DNA of 33,084 nt, taken from positions 33,235 through 66,318 of the forward strand of contig QHYJ01000102.1 in the NCBI GenBank assembly GCA_003223255.1, read 5' to 3'. Every line of letters begins with the position of its first letter. The first letter of the stretch is position 1. Positions 1 to 8,960 of this stretch are shown here, piece by piece. The translations under genes and the position numbers were made by a program. The notes below the pieces were generated by a model that ran no database searches, had not been told where the DNA came from, and saw only the letters and a program-made list of their open reading frames with translations. Origin of the DNA: Acidobacteriota bacterium. GTDB taxonomy: Bacteria > Acidobacteriota > Terriglobia > Acidiferrales > UBA7541.

Positions 1-86
1 CGCTTGCTCCAACGAGGTACTAAACCAAGGAGAAAAGCTCTCCGGGCTTCTTACTTAGGGCCTATAACTTACAGCGGAGAACTGTT

Positions 87-1250
87 TTATTTGGAGCGAA
101 ACACCAGGCAGGTAATGTCGTCCGATTGGCGGGTGGCGCCCACGAATTCATCCACACGCTTCATCAGGAGCTGCAGAGTCTCCTGTGCATTCCAATCTGG
201 CAGATTGCGGATGGCTCCCAGCCAACGGCTGTTTCCAAACTCTTCGCCGGATTCATTGAAGGCTTCCACCACTCCGTCGGTAAAAAGAATCAGTGCGTCG
301 CCCGGCCGCAATTCCAAAGTAGCGGTTTGGTATTCTGCGCCAATCTTGATTCCCAGCGGCAAGCCGCCGGTTTCCAGAGATTCGAACGCCCCGTTCGCGC
401 GCCGCACAATCGGCGGATTGTGTCCTGCGTTTACATAGGTGAGGCGCCGCGTTGCCGGCTCGTATTCGCAGAGAACCGCCGTCGTGAACCGCCTCCCATC
501 CAAGCTGTACGCCGCTGCATACCGGTTCAGCCTGGTTGCGAGTTCCGCGACAGGCACGCCTTCGCCAGCAATTGTGCGAAGGCTCGCCTGGAGCGTCGCC
601 ATCAACAACGCCGCCGGTACACTTTTCCCCGCTACGTCCGCAATGACCACGACTAATCTTTCTTTGTTCTCCGGGTCTGGATAAAACGCATCGTAGTAAT
701 CGCCCGCTACGGAATTCTGCGGCCGTGTGGCAAACGCAATGTCCGCGCCTGCTACTTCAGGAGCTTGGGATGGCACCAGCCACGTCTGAATCTCTCGCGC
801 GATTTCCAGGTCGCGCTTCATGGTGATTTTGTCCGCCAGCTCCAGCGAAAGGAGGAGCAGGAAAATCAGCGCCGCGAACAATTCAAACTTGAATTGGATC
901 TCAACCTTGTTTCCGAATTGAAACGTGAACCCGGACATCACCAACAGGGCCAGCGCCAGCAACAGCAGCACGCGCCGGGCTGGCGTCATCTTCATCAGCA
1001 GCGCCCAGAAAATGTCTTTGGCGACGTGAAATGGCCGGTGCCACTTCGGCAGCTTCTGGATCTCCTCCCAATCAACTTCTTTTCCGTAGAAGCCGTAGCT
1101 GGCACGCGCATCGGCGGCAAATTGCGACCACAGATCGTCCAGTTGCCGGCCTTCACTCACGCGCTGCCAGAATTGCCGCACGCGATTCGCCGGTCTTGCA
1201 GCGGGGGGCGAAGAAGCGACACCCGGAGTTGGAGAGGCGCTTGCACTCAT
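87..1250 (-). CDS. Membrane-anchored SpoIIE/RsbU-type serine phosphatase
   Basis: PP2C-family (SpoIIE/RsbU type) protein phosphatase, a family that usually dephosphorylates anti-anti-sigma factors in partner-switching pathways. From the chosen Met (387 aa), a Pro/Ala-rich N-terminus is followed by two likely membrane helices at about residues 92-110 and 121-138, then a linker with EIQTWLVP that resembles the start of RsbU catalytic domains. Catalytic metal-site motifs are GDYYD (183-187), ADVAGK (204-209), a late FTDGVVEA and the terminal QSDDITCLVF. The frame stays open 26 codons further upstream, but the downstream Met gives a sensible N-terminus. It lies 81 bp after dinB on the same strand and may be the last gene of the prfA-prmC-dinB series. 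No anti-sigma or STAS partner is visible, so the target is unknown. Confidence 0.85.
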   Translation of the reverse strand: MSASASPTPGVASSPPAARPANRVRQFWQRVSEGRQLDDLWSQFAADARASYGFYGKEVDWEEIQKLPKWHRPFHVAKDIFWALLMKMTPARRVLLLLALALLVMSGFTFQFGNKVEIQFKFELFAALIFLLLLSLELADKITMKRDLEIAREIQTWLVPSQAPEVAGADIAFATRPQNSVAGDYYDAFYPDPENKERLVVVIADVAGKSVPAALLMATLQASLRTIAGEGVPVAELATRLNRYAAAYSLDGRRFTTAVLCEYEPATRRLTYVNAGHNPPIVRRANGAFESLETGGLPLGIKIGAEYQTATLELRPGDALILFTDGVVEAFNESGEEFGNSRWLGAIRNLPDWNAQETLQLLMKRVDEFVGATRQSDDITCLVFRSK

Positions 1251-1331
1251 GGGAATACTTGGACGGAAGCTAAAGTATAGAACATTCGGCGCCGTTCTGC
1301 TTGGAAACGCAGCCTCTTTTGCGGGCATCCA

Positions 1332-2579
1332 CTATTCTTCGCGATTGTGGTCCAGATCGTCCGCACACAGCGAGCCGCCGAATTGCACTTTGCCGAAGCC
1401 AAAGCGGTCGCGCAAGCGGTCCGCAGCCTTGGTAAGCTTGGCCAGTTTCTCGCGACGCTCCGCTTCCAGCAAATCGAGCTGCGGGTTGCCTTGCGTGAAG
1501 CCGCTAAGGCTTACTCCCAGCAGGCGGACCTTTCGTTTTGTGTCGCCATGCTTGCGAAAAAGCTCTTGAAACACGGTGTAAATGTCGGAATCAAGCTGCG
1601 TGGGCCGAGCGAGGGTCTTGGCGCGCGTATGCGTTTCAAATCCCGCATAACGGATGGTTAGCGTGAGCGTGCGTGCAGCGAGCCCTGCTTCGCGCAGCCG
1701 CTTGCAGGCTTTTTGCGAAAGATGGCTAAGCATGGTGGCCATCTCATGCACATCGTCCGTATCTTGCCCGAATGTATGGTTGTGCGAAATGGATTTCGGC
1801 TCTGCATCGATCACGAATTCGTAGGAATCGCCGCCGCGCGCTTTTCGGTAGAGCGCCTCGCCCCACTGGCCGAAGATCTTTTCCAGTTGTTCTTGTGGAA
1901 CCGCGGCGAGCTGCTCGACGGTTTCGATTCCCAGCGCGCGCAACGCTCTTTCCGTGACTTCGCCGATGCCGGGAATCTTTCGAACGGAAAGCGGCGCCAG
2001 GAAGCGCGCTTCGCGACCCGGCGGAACCCACACCAGCCCGCGCGGCTTGGCTTGCTCGGAGGCCACTTTCGCGGTGAGGCGCGTGGTGGCGAGGCCTCCC
2101 GAGCAAGGAAGCGCCGTGGTCTGGGTGATGGTGCGAAGAAGTTTGTCGGCTGCGGCGAGGGGCGGCCCGTGCAAGCGTTCTGTGCCGGCGAGATCAAGAT
2201 AGGCTTCGTCGATCGAGACCATCTCGACCACCGGCGAAAAGTTTACAAGGGTGCTGGCAACCCGGTCGCTCCATTCGCCGTACTTTTCGTGACGACCGTC
2301 GAGGAAAATCGCGTGCGGACAAAGCCGGCCTGCCGTTCGTAGCGGCATCGCGGAGTGAATCCCATATTTGCGTGCCTCATAACTGGCAGCCGAAACGACG
2401 CCCCGCTGGTCCTTCTGCCCGCCTACCACAACGGGTTTGCCGCGCAATTCCGGCCTCTCGAGCAATTCCACGGACACGAAAAAAGCGTCCATATCCACGT
2501 GCAGAATGGACGCGACCGCATCCGGTGCCGGCTCCTCCACCGGCCCGTGCTTGGCGCGAAATCGTGCGAGTTGCGGCAT
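1332..2579 (-). CDS. dinB: DNA polymerase IV (Y-family)
   Basis: Error-prone translesion polymerase of the DinB/Pol IV family, 415 aa. The catalytic acidic residues are present: D29 in HVDMDAFF, and D124 and E125 in SIDEAYLD. A helix-hairpin-helix region (IPGIGEVTERALRALGIET) and a little-finger domain follow. QLDLL at about 367-371 resembles a beta-clamp-binding motif, followed by a charged tail of about 44 residues. The N-terminus is about 25 residues longer than usual before ILHVDMD, but no better start is seen inside. It lies 69 bp downstream of prmC on the same strand, which suggests co-transcription. No LexA box was identified. Confidence 0.95.
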   Translation of the reverse strand: MPQLARFRAKHGPVEEPAPDAVASILHVDMDAFFVSVELLERPELRGKPVVVGGQKDQRGVVSAASYEARKYGIHSAMPLRTAGRLCPHAIFLDGRHEKYGEWSDRVASTLVNFSPVVEMVSIDEAYLDLAGTERLHGPPLAAADKLLRTITQTTALPCSGGLATTRLTAKVASEQAKPRGLVWVPPGREARFLAPLSVRKIPGIGEVTERALRALGIETVEQLAAVPQEQLEKIFGQWGEALYRKARGGDSYEFVIDAEPKSISHNHTFGQDTDDVHEMATMLSHLSQKACKRLREAGLAARTLTLTIRYAGFETHTRAKTLARPTQLDSDIYTVFQELFRKHGDTKRKVRLLGVSLSGFTQGNPQLDLLEAERREKLAKLTKAADRLRDRFGFGKVQFGGSLCADDLDHNREE

Positions 2580-2648
2580 GGCAGTAGCCTACGCCGGACA
2601 GTCGCAAGGCTCAACCTTTCTCGCTGTGCCTTTCCCTTGTACGCTGGC

Positions 2649-3641
2649 CTACAGGCGCTCGGCGGCGAGGACGCGGGGGATTCCGGCGAGATCGTTGGTT
2701 ACGCTGACCCTGGTCCAAGTCGATGCGTCGAGCAGGGGCTGGATGGCCGGCAAGCCGTTATGCCCCAGTTCCAGGACAAGAATGCCGTGCGGACGAAGAC
2801 AGTTTGCCGATTGCGCGATCAGATCCCCGTAGAGTTCGTAGCCTTCTTCGCCGCCGTAGAGCGCGATCTCCGGTTCGTGCTCGCGGACTTCGCGCATCAA
2901 AGTTGCGGCTTCCCTGCGCCCTACGTAGGGCGGATTGCTGACGATAAGATCCAAATAACCCGGCTGGTCACCTGCGACGCGTGAATGGTTTGACGAATTC
3001 CCTGCTACTGCGGCTTGTAGTTGTAGGGGCGCACCATGCTGCGCCCCGCCGGGCGAAGCTCTATCCAAAAGGTTTGTTTCGACGAAGCGGATGCGTATTG
3101 CGACGTTGTGCCGAGAAGCGTTGCGGCCGGCCACCTCAAGCGCGGCAGCGGAAAGATCTGTTGCCACAAATGCCGCCCCGGGAAGTTCTTTGGCCAGCGC
3201 AATCGCGATGCAGCCTGAACCAGTGCCGATATCAGCAATCAGCAAGCCAGCGCCGTCGGTTTTTTGCGAGCGTCCGGCGCGGAGTTCGCGTAACGCCAGG
3301 CGGTCCAGCGCAACTTCGATGACCTGCTCGGTCTCCGGCCGCGGGATCAGCACATCCGGCGTCACTTCGAATTCCAGTCCCCAGAATTCCTGCTTTCCGG
3401 TGAGGTGCTGTGTCGGTTCGCCCGCCGCGCGGCGGCGAATCAACGCGGAATAGCGCTGTGCATTCGCGACAGGAATTTCTTCTTCGGGATGCGAGTAAAT
3501 CCACGTGCGATCGCGGCCCAGCACGTGAAGCAGCAGCAACTCCGCCGCGAGCGTGTAGGAAGGCACACTCGCGTCGCGCAATTGCGCGATGCCCGACTTC
3601 AGCTGCGCGCGGATAGATTTTTCTTCCGAAAGGCGATTCAT
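2649..3641 (-). CDS. prmC: Release factor glutamine methyltransferase PrmC (with internal insertion)
   Basis: SAM-dependent methyltransferase that modifies the Gln of the GGQ motif in release factors. The 330 aa comprise an N-terminal helical domain, the VLIPRPETE signature (about 98-106), the SAM motif DIGTGSG (about 137-143) and the catalytic NPPY (236-239). Between ETNLLD and YLDLIVSNPPY there is an extra stretch of about 35 residues (about 194-229) rich in Gly, Ala, Gln and Ser. Part of it, GGAQHGAPLQ, is encoded by a REP-like hairpin at 3022-3047. The family normally has a short loop here, so the insertion is probably tolerated between the SAM-binding strand and the NPPY loop. The gene follows prfA on the same strand, the classic prfA-prmC pairing. 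The start has no clear Shine-Dalgarno sequence. Confidence 0.93.
   Translation of the reverse strand: MNRLSEEKSIRAQLKSGIAQLRDASVPSYTLAAELLLLHVLGRDRTWIYSHPEEEIPVANAQRYSALIRRRAAGEPTQHLTGKQEFWGLEFEVTPDVLIPRPETEQVIEVALDRLALRELRAGRSQKTDGAGLLIADIGTGSGCIAIALAKELPGAAFVATDLSAAALEVAGRNASRHNVAIRIRFVETNLLDRASPGGAQHGAPLQLQAAVAGNSSNHSRVAGDQPGYLDLIVSNPPYVGRREAATLMREVREHEPEIALYGGEEGYELYGDLIAQSANCLRPHGILVLELGHNGLPAIQPLLDASTWTRVSVTNDLAGIPRVLAAERL
3022..3047 (-). repeat. REP-like palindrome (type 1) inside prmC
   Basis: TGTAG is followed by a perfect hairpin with an 8-bp stem (GGGGCGCA / TGCGCCCC) and a 6-nt loop. The GTAG head next to a palindrome is the known layout of REP sequences mobilised by RAYT (TnpA_REP) transposases. 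Close relatives are at 9056-9081 and 28323-28347. This copy lies inside the prmC frame and is translated. Confidence 0.75.
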
Positions 3642-3773
3642 CCAAGAAGACTTTCTTTCTGACTGCCGCCGGCTTCATGGTAGCCAAGCGCGACGGATCC
3701 ACAAGGGCCAGGTTCCGAGCCGGGCCGAGGCCACGGGAACGCCTGCTTAGCGGGGACAATGCCTTGCCGAGGA

Positions 3774-4865
3774 TTATGCCTCAGCGAGTTCCTGCTGGAG
3801 CCGCTCGGCTTCGTAATGAGAAACCAGCGCATCCACCAGCGGCGCGAGTTTGCCGTCCATGACGTCCGTCAGTTGGTGCAGCGTCAACCCGATGCGATGA
3901 TCCGTCACACGGTTTTGCGGGAAATTGTATGTGCGGATTTTTTCCGAGCGGTCGCCGGTTTTAATCTGTCCGCGCCGCTCGGCCACGATGGCCGCCTGCT
4001 GTTTTTCCTGTTCCCGTTCGTAGAGCCGCGCGCGAAGCACGCGCATGGCCTTGGCGCGATTTTTGATTTGCGATTTTTCATCCTGCTGCGAAACAACCAG
4101 CCCGCTCGGAATGTGTGTGATCCGCACCGCGGAATACGTCGTGTTGACCGACTGCCCGCCCGGGCCGGAGGAGCAAAAGGTGTCGATGCGCAGATCCTTC
4201 GGCTCGATCTTGATGTCGATTTCGTCCGCTTCGGGCAGCACCGCAACCGTCGCTGCGGAAGTATGGATGCGGCCCTGCTGCTCGGTCGCCGGCACGCGCT
4301 GCACGCGGTGCACGCCGCTTTCGTATTTCAGTTTGGAATAGACCTTGTTCCCCTGAATCGCCGCCACAACTTCTTTCATCCCGCCGAGCGAAGATGGCGA
4401 GCTTTCCAGCACTTCCACTTTCCGTCCTTGCGTTTCCGCGTAGCGTGAATACATGCGGAAAAGCTCCGCGGCAAAAAGCGCGGCTTCGTCCCCGCCCGTT
4501 CCCGCGCGGATTTCGATGAGCACGCTCTTCTCGTCGTTGGGGTCTTTCGGCAGCAGCAGGAGCTTCAGTTCGCGCTCGACGGTTTCCTTGCGCGCGGCAA
4601 GCGCTTTTTCCTCTTCGTGCGCCATCTGCTTCATCTCGGCGTCGTCCGCTTCCAGGAAAAGCTGGTGCGCCCCCGCAAGATCTTTCACGATTTGTTTGTA
4701 CTCGCGGTGCTTGGCGACGATTTCCTCGAGTTCCGCATGCTGCTTGGCGATTTTCTGGAAACGCGCGGAATCGCCCACGACCTCCGGCGAAGAAAGCTGT
4801 TGCGTCATCTCCTCGTAGCGCGAGTCGAGCTGGTCCAATTTTTCAGTCAAGGTAAGAACGGTCAT
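3774..4865 (-). CDS. prfA: Peptide chain release factor 1
   Basis: Class I release factor that terminates translation at UAA and UAG. The protein is 363 aa from the chosen start. It has the RF1-type codon-recognition tripeptide PAT (192-194) in [14 protein letters not shown], and the catalytic GGQ (236-238) in [14 protein letters not shown] rather than SPF distinguishes it from RF2. The frame extends 52 codons further upstream, but the ATG at 4865 is preceded by AAGAGGA at good spacing and gives the N-terminus expected for RF1 (a [13 protein letters not shown] helix). prmC, whose product methylates this GGQ, follows directly downstream. Confidence 0.97.
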   Translation of the reverse strand: MTVLTLTEKLDQLDSRYEEMTQQLSSPEVVGDSARFQKIAKQHAELEEIVAKHREYKQIVKDLAGAHQLFLEADDAEMKQMAHEEEKALAARKETVERELKLLLLPKDPNDEKSVLIEIRAGTGGDEAALFAAELFRMYSRYAETQGRKVEVLESSPSSLGGMKEVVAAIQGNKVYSKLKYESGVHRVQRVPATEQQGRIHTSAATVAVLPEADEIDIKIEPKDLRIDTFCSSGPGGQSVNTTYSAVRITHIPSGLVVSQQDEKSQIKNRAKAMRVLRARLYEREQEKQQAAIVAERRGQIKTGDRSEKIRTYNFPQNRVTDHRIGLTLHQLTDVMDGKLAPLVDALVSHYEAERLQQELAEA

Positions 4866-5346
4866 GGCAAATCCTCTTGGAAAATCGAAGTTAGAAAGTT
4901 GAAAACGGGAAGACTGGTTTGGGGCGCTCCGCAAGGGAGCGTAAGGCGAGTCAGCTAATAAAATGCCGCGTACATCATTTTGCTCTACTGCAAGAATAGC
5001 GCCGAACTGCGAAACATGCAATTAGATGCCGCCGATGGTTGCTGGGGTGCGGCGCGCTATACTACGATGCTCAAACAGCCATGAAACTGCCTGTGACCAG
5101 GGAAGGTTTCCAGTCATTCTCAGCATCGCTCAAATCGAGACTGTCGAGCGCGTCGCTTCGTATCCGGCCAACCCCTCCCGACACTTGGGTGATGATGACC
5201 ATGGGCGAGCAATACACTTGTCGTTCCACTTCACGAGGACCAACGTTGCACAACCACAAAGTCCGGCGGGACTTCCCCAACATCTCTGCTGCAGCGGCGG
5301 AGTGTAAAAGCGATTCTAAAGGCCGCATGTACCAGAGCTGGCGGCG
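4866..5346. other. Intergenic region between prfA and the Rieske gene; no gene supported
   Basis: 481 bp between divergent genes. It should hold the promoters of the prfA operon (minus) and the Rieske gene (plus), but no convincing -35/-10 pair was found. An A-rich stretch around 4875-4910 resembles the A-rich arms at 7720-7808. Short overlapping frames exist on both strands (about 86 codons minus, 5071-5328; about 90 codons plus, from 5081). Neither has a recognisable domain or a good ribosome binding site, so they are not called as genes. Confidence 0.5.
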
Positions 5347-6462
5347 ATGAGCGAAGCGGTACGAACAGTAATGCAAACGAGCGTGGAGGAAGCGCGCGAA
5401 ACCTCTGGCGAGGTGGATCCCGGTTTTCTGTGGGATTTCTGGTATCCGGCGGCGCGAAGCACGGACCTTCGTGCGCAGAAACTCGCGAAGGCGCTCTTGC
5501 TGGAAGTGCCTCTCGTGTTAGGACGCACTGCCGAGGGAAAGGCTTTTGCGATGCGGGACGCCTGCCCCCATCGCGGCATCCCGCTTTCCTATGGTCGAGT
5601 GGAAGGCGAGACGGTCGAGTGCTGCTACCACGGCTGGCGGTTCGATGCGTGCAGCGGCCAGTGCGTCGAAATTCCTTCGCTCACTTCGCAGGACAAGCTG
5701 AAAGTGGAGCGCGTCTTCGCGGGGCATTATCCCTGCGAAGAGCGCGACGGCTACGTGTGGGTCTACATGAACGCGCCGGGCACACGATTGCCAGAGAGAA
5801 TTCCGGAAGCGCCGGCGCTAAAAGTCTTTGGCCAGAAGTACAAGATCATCCATCTTTCCTGCGAACTGCCATCGCACATCGACCACGGCATCATTGGCCT
5901 GATGGACCCCGCGCACGGGCCGTTCGTGCATCAATCCTGGTTCTGGCGCAAGCGCGCCAGCATTCACGAAAAGGCCAAGCAGTTCGAGCCCATCCCCAAC
6001 GGCTTCCGCATGAGCCCGCACACGCCGAGCGCAAACAGCGCGCCGTACCAGTTGCTCAAAAAAATCACCGGCGAGCCCGTGACAACCACAATCGACTTTA
6101 TCCTGCCGAATCTGCGCACCGAGGTCGATCAGAGCGGCAAGCTCTGGTTTTCAAGCCGCGCGACGGTGACGCCCGTCCGGCGCGATTTGTGCCGCATCGA
6201 TTTCGTCGCGGCGTGGAATTTGCCGCTGCCCGTTTTCTTGTTCCGGCCGTTCGCGAAGAAGTTTTTGCGCCAGGACCAGGAAACCATGATCCAGCAAGCG
6301 GAGGGTCTGAAGCACAACCCGCGCCTCATGCTGATTGACGACGCGGACCGCCAAGCGAAATGGTATTTCGCGCTGAAAGCCAATTTGCTCGAGTCGCGGC
6401 GGACCGGCGCGCCGATGGTGCATCCGATGGATGGACCGGTGACATTGCGCTGGCGCTCCTAA
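5347..6462 (+). CDS. Rieske [2Fe-2S] non-haem iron oxygenase
   Basis: Ring-hydroxylating-type oxygenase alpha subunit, 371 aa, in the group that includes VanA-like demethylases and pheophorbide a oxygenase. The N-terminal Rieske domain binds 2Fe-2S through C73-P-H75 and C92-x-x-H95 (DACPHRG, CCYHGW). The catalytic domain has the mononuclear iron motif D187-x2-H190-x4-H195 in MDPAHGPFVHQ. No ferredoxin or reductase gene is adjacent, so the electron donor and substrate are unknown. The start is ATG 5347 with only a weak purine-rich stretch upstream; an alternative ATG is 24 bases downstream. It stands 86 bp upstream of the asparaginase gene on the same strand. Confidence 0.9.
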   Translation: MSEAVRTVMQTSVEEARETSGEVDPGFLWDFWYPAARSTDLRAQKLAKALLLEVPLVLGRTAEGKAFAMRDACPHRGIPLSYGRVEGETVECCYHGWRFDACSGQCVEIPSLTSQDKLKVERVFAGHYPCEERDGYVWVYMNAPGTRLPERIPEAPALKVFGQKYKIIHLSCELPSHIDHGIIGLMDPAHGPFVHQSWFWRKRASIHEKAKQFEPIPNGFRMSPHTPSANSAPYQLLKKITGEPVTTTIDFILPNLRTEVDQSGKLWFSSRATVTPVRRDLCRIDFVAAWNLPLPVFLFRPFAKKFLRQDQETMIQQAEGLKHNPRLMLIDDADRQAKWYFALKANLLESRRTGAPMVHPMDGPVTLRWRS

Positions 6463-6548
6463 GCTCACGGGCTTTCTCTCACTGCTAAACTCTAATTCCA
6501 AACGTCGCCTGTTGTATATTGCCCTGGCACTCTCAGGAGGCTTGGAAC

Positions 6549-7718
6549 ATGGAATTGTGGTCACGACGTAAATTCTTTCTTACTTCCTTGGCTGGTAGCA
6601 CCCTCGCCGGAGCCAATAAAATCTTCGGTCGCACACCCTCGAACGGAGATGGTGGTCTCTCCCTCGAAAACCCCGCTCCTCCCTCTCCGGGCAAGCCCGC
6701 CGCGACAGGTAAGCGCCCGCTCCTTATCTCGAGCGCCAACGGCCTGCATGCGCTCGACAAGGGCATGGACATCCTGCAGAAAGGCGGGGACACGCTCGAC
6801 GCCGTCGTGGCTGTGGTCACTGTGGTCGAGGACGATCCCAACGACGATTCCGTCGGCTATGGCGGACTCCCCAATGAGGAAGGCGAAGTCGAGCTCGACG
6901 CCAGCGTGATGCACGGGCCAACGCACCGTGCCGGGGCCGTCGCCGCTGTGCGCCGCATTAAAAACGTTTCTCGCCTCGCCAAGACTGTGATGGAAAACAC
7001 GAATCACACGATGATCGTGGGCGATGGCGCGCGGCGCTTCGCCGTAGCTCAGGGATTCGAGGAGATGAATCTCCTGACCGAACATTCGCGGAAGATTTGG
7101 CTCGCTTGGAAGGCGAAGTCTTCTTTTAATTGGCGGCCCGGAATTGATTCGCCTGAATGGAAAGAGCACATGGCCACGCTGTTTGACGGCGACGAAAAAC
7201 AAATCGCCTACGCCGAGCGCGTCATCGCGCATCCGCCCACGGGCACGATTCCCTGCATGGCGGTGGACGCTAAGGGCGACATTTCTGCGACTACTACGAC
7301 TTCCGGCCTCTCCTGGAAAATTCCTGGGCGCGTTGGCGACTCTCCGATCATCGGGGCAGGTTGCTGCGTGGATAACGAAGTAGGTGCCGCGGGCTCCACG
7401 GGCAAGGGCGAAGAAAACATCAAGGTCTCTGGCGGGCATACCATTATCGAAATGATGCGCCAGGGAAAATCGCCGACCGATGCGTGTCTCGAAGCCATGT
7501 CCCGCGTCGCGCACAACTACAAAAACGACAAGAAAAAACTCGGCACCTTTCATCTTTATTTTTACGCCATCAACAAAGACGGCGTGCACGGCGCCGCCTC
7601 GCTCTGGCGCAATGGCTATGAAGCAAGCAAACAGGCCTCCTATGCCGTCCACGACGGCACGGAAGCTCGTCTTGTTCCTTGCAAGGCCTTTTTTGACGAG
7701 GCCGGCGGCGACCAATAG
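6549..7718 (+). CDS. Tat-exported N4-(beta-N-acetylglucosaminyl)-L-asparaginase / isoaspartyl peptidase family
   Basis: Ntn-hydrolase of the aspartylglucosaminidase/plant-type asparaginase family (peptidase family T2). The family is made as a precursor that cleaves itself before a Thr, which then becomes the catalytic nucleophile. From ATG 6549 (389 aa), chosen because CAGGAGG lies just upstream and the N-terminus is a twin-arginine signal (SRRKFFLTSLAGS). The predicted nucleophile is T233 in PTGTIPCMAVD, with the substrate-site stretch TTTTSG about 15 residues later. The residue before T233 is Gly, where many members have Asp. The substrate could be glycosylated Asn, isoaspartyl dipeptides or Asn; the sequence does not decide. 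Location is expected to be periplasmic. Confidence 0.88.
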   Translation: MELWSRRKFFLTSLAGSTLAGANKIFGRTPSNGDGGLSLENPAPPSPGKPAATGKRPLLISSANGLHALDKGMDILQKGGDTLDAVVAVVTVVEDDPNDDSVGYGGLPNEEGEVELDASVMHGPTHRAGAVAAVRRIKNVSRLAKTVMENTNHTMIVGDGARRFAVAQGFEEMNLLTEHSRKIWLAWKAKSSFNWRPGIDSPEWKEHMATLFDGDEKQIAYAERVIAHPPTGTIPCMAVDAKGDISATTTTSGLSWKIPGRVGDSPIIGAGCCVDNEVGAAGSTGKGEENIKVSGGHTIIEMMRQGKSPTDACLEAMSRVAHNYKNDKKKLGTFHLYFYAINKDGVHGAASLWRNGYEASKQASYAVHDGTEARLVPCKAFFDEAGGDQ

Positions 7719-7719
7719 C

Positions 7720-7808
7720 TGGAAATCGAAAAATGGAAAAGTGAAAATGGGATAGCAACCATGAGCGGCTATAGAAGGGCACTGTTTTCCATTTTCAATT
7801 TCGATTTC
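7720..7808. repeat. A/T-rich imperfect inverted repeat between two genes
   Basis: The left arm at 7720-7740 (GGAAATCGAAA then AATGGAAAA) is repeated in inverse at 7785-7808 (reverse complement GAAATCGAAATTGAAAATGG). The arms flank about 44 bases. Transcribed, they could form a long A-U-rich hairpin that ends the asparaginase transcript or joins it to the next gene. No U-run of the classical terminator type follows the second arm. Confidence 0.5.
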
Positions 7809-7817
7809 TAATTTCAA

Positions 7818-8960
7818 ATGTCGGCACACATGGATCAGGCAAACATTTTAATCATTGGCGGTGGGGTGATTGGCTGCGCCATCGCCCGCGCCGCTTCCGC
7901 GCGCTGGCAGGACGTTTTTCTGGTCGAGCAATTTCCCAGGCTGGGCATGGCCACCAGCACGCGCAACAGCGGCGTCAACCACTCTGGCATTTATTATCCG
8001 AAGAATTCGCTGAAGGCGCGTCTTTGCGTGGAAGGCAATCGCCTTACGTACGAATTCTGCGAAAAACACAACGTGCCTTTCCGCCACTGCGGCAAACTGG
8101 TCGTTGCAGCTGATAGCCACGAAGAACCCGAGCTTACGGCGCTGAAGAAGCGCGGCGAAGACAACGGCGTCGAAGGGTTGCGACTCGTTGACGCGGCGGA
8201 AATCCGCACACGTGAGCCGCACATCAAAGGCACCGCCGCGCTGCATGTGCCGTCAACCGGTATCGTCTCCGCTGAAGAGCTCGTTCATGCCTACGCGCGT
8301 GTGGCCACCAATCAGGGCGCGAACCTCGTCACACACGCGAAAGTCGTCTCCCTCGAACCGTCCGGCAACACGATTCGCGTCGGCTTGAAAATTGGCGGCG
8401 ACGCAGATTCACAGGAAGAAAAAATCGAGGCACGCTGCGTCATCAATGCAGCCGGGCTTTACGCCGACGAAGTTGCGGCGATGCTGGGCAATCATTCGTG
8501 GAAGATTTACCCCGTGCGCGGCGAATACTGCGAAGTGCGCGGCCCACGCTCTTCGCTCATCAACAATCTCGTTTATCCGCTACCGCACCCGGACGGGTTG
8601 AGCTTGGGCGTGCATTTCACCAAAACGCTGTGGGGAACGTTTCTGCTTGGGCCTACAGCGACCTACGTCGAGGGAAAAGACAATTACGAGAAGAACCGCC
8701 TGCCGATCGCCGCGTTTGCGCAAAGCGCGAAGACGCTATTGCCTGAAATCGAAGAGCGCGACTTACAGCTCGGGTACACCGGCCTCCGCCCGAAGCTCGC
8801 GGGTCCAACTCACAAAGGCGGCATCGTCGATTTCGTGATTGCGCGCGACGCCAAAGTGCCGCAGGCGATCCATCTCGTGGGCATGGAGTCCCCCGGGCTC
8901 ACCGCTGCGCCCGCTGTCGGCAATTACGTTGCACAGTTGGTGAAACAGGTACTCGCGTAG
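7818..8960 (+). CDS. lhgO: FAD-dependent L-2-hydroxyglutarate oxidase/dehydrogenase-like protein
   Basis: FAD-dependent oxidoreductase of the DAO family, 380 aa. It has an N-terminal dinucleotide-binding fold (ILIIGGGVIGCAIARA) and the stretch NSGVNHSGIYYPKNSLKA that is typical of L-2-hydroxyglutarate oxidases. The C-terminus has GLRPKLAGP and GMESPGLTAAPAVG, matching the FAD-closing region. LhgO-type enzymes oxidise L-2-hydroxyglutarate to 2-oxoglutarate and pass electrons to oxygen or the quinone pool. The start at 7818 has no Shine-Dalgarno sequence because the upstream stretch is the A/T-rich repeat; ATG 7830 is an alternative. The symbol rests on family resemblance only. Confidence 0.82.
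   Translation: MSAHMDQANILIIGGGVIGCAIARAASARWQDVFLVEQFPRLGMATSTRNSGVNHSGIYYPKNSLKARLCVEGNRLTYEFCEKHNVPFRHCGKLVVAADSHEEPELTALKKRGEDNGVEGLRLVDAAEIRTREPHIKGTAALHVPSTGIVSAEELVHAYARVATNQGANLVTHAKVVSLEPSGNTIRVGLKIGGDADSQEEKIEARCVINAAGLYADEVAAMLGNHSWKIYPVRGEYCEVRGPRSSLINNLVYPLPHPDGLSLGVHFTKTLWGTFLLGPTATYVEGKDNYEKNRLPIAAFAQSAKTLLPEIEERDLQLGYTGLRPKLAGPTHKGGIVDFVIARDAKVPQAIHLVGMESPGLTAAPAVGNYVAQLVKQVLA

Noticed and set aside
5071-5376. Minus-strand frame upstream of prfA, considered as a small gene
   Set aside because: No domain, no clear ribosome binding site, and an equally open plus-strand frame overlaps it. Left as intergenic.
6561-7829. 422-codon minus-strand frame opposite the asparaginase
   Set aside because: Antisense shadow; the plus strand carries the Tat signal, ribosome binding site and family motifs.
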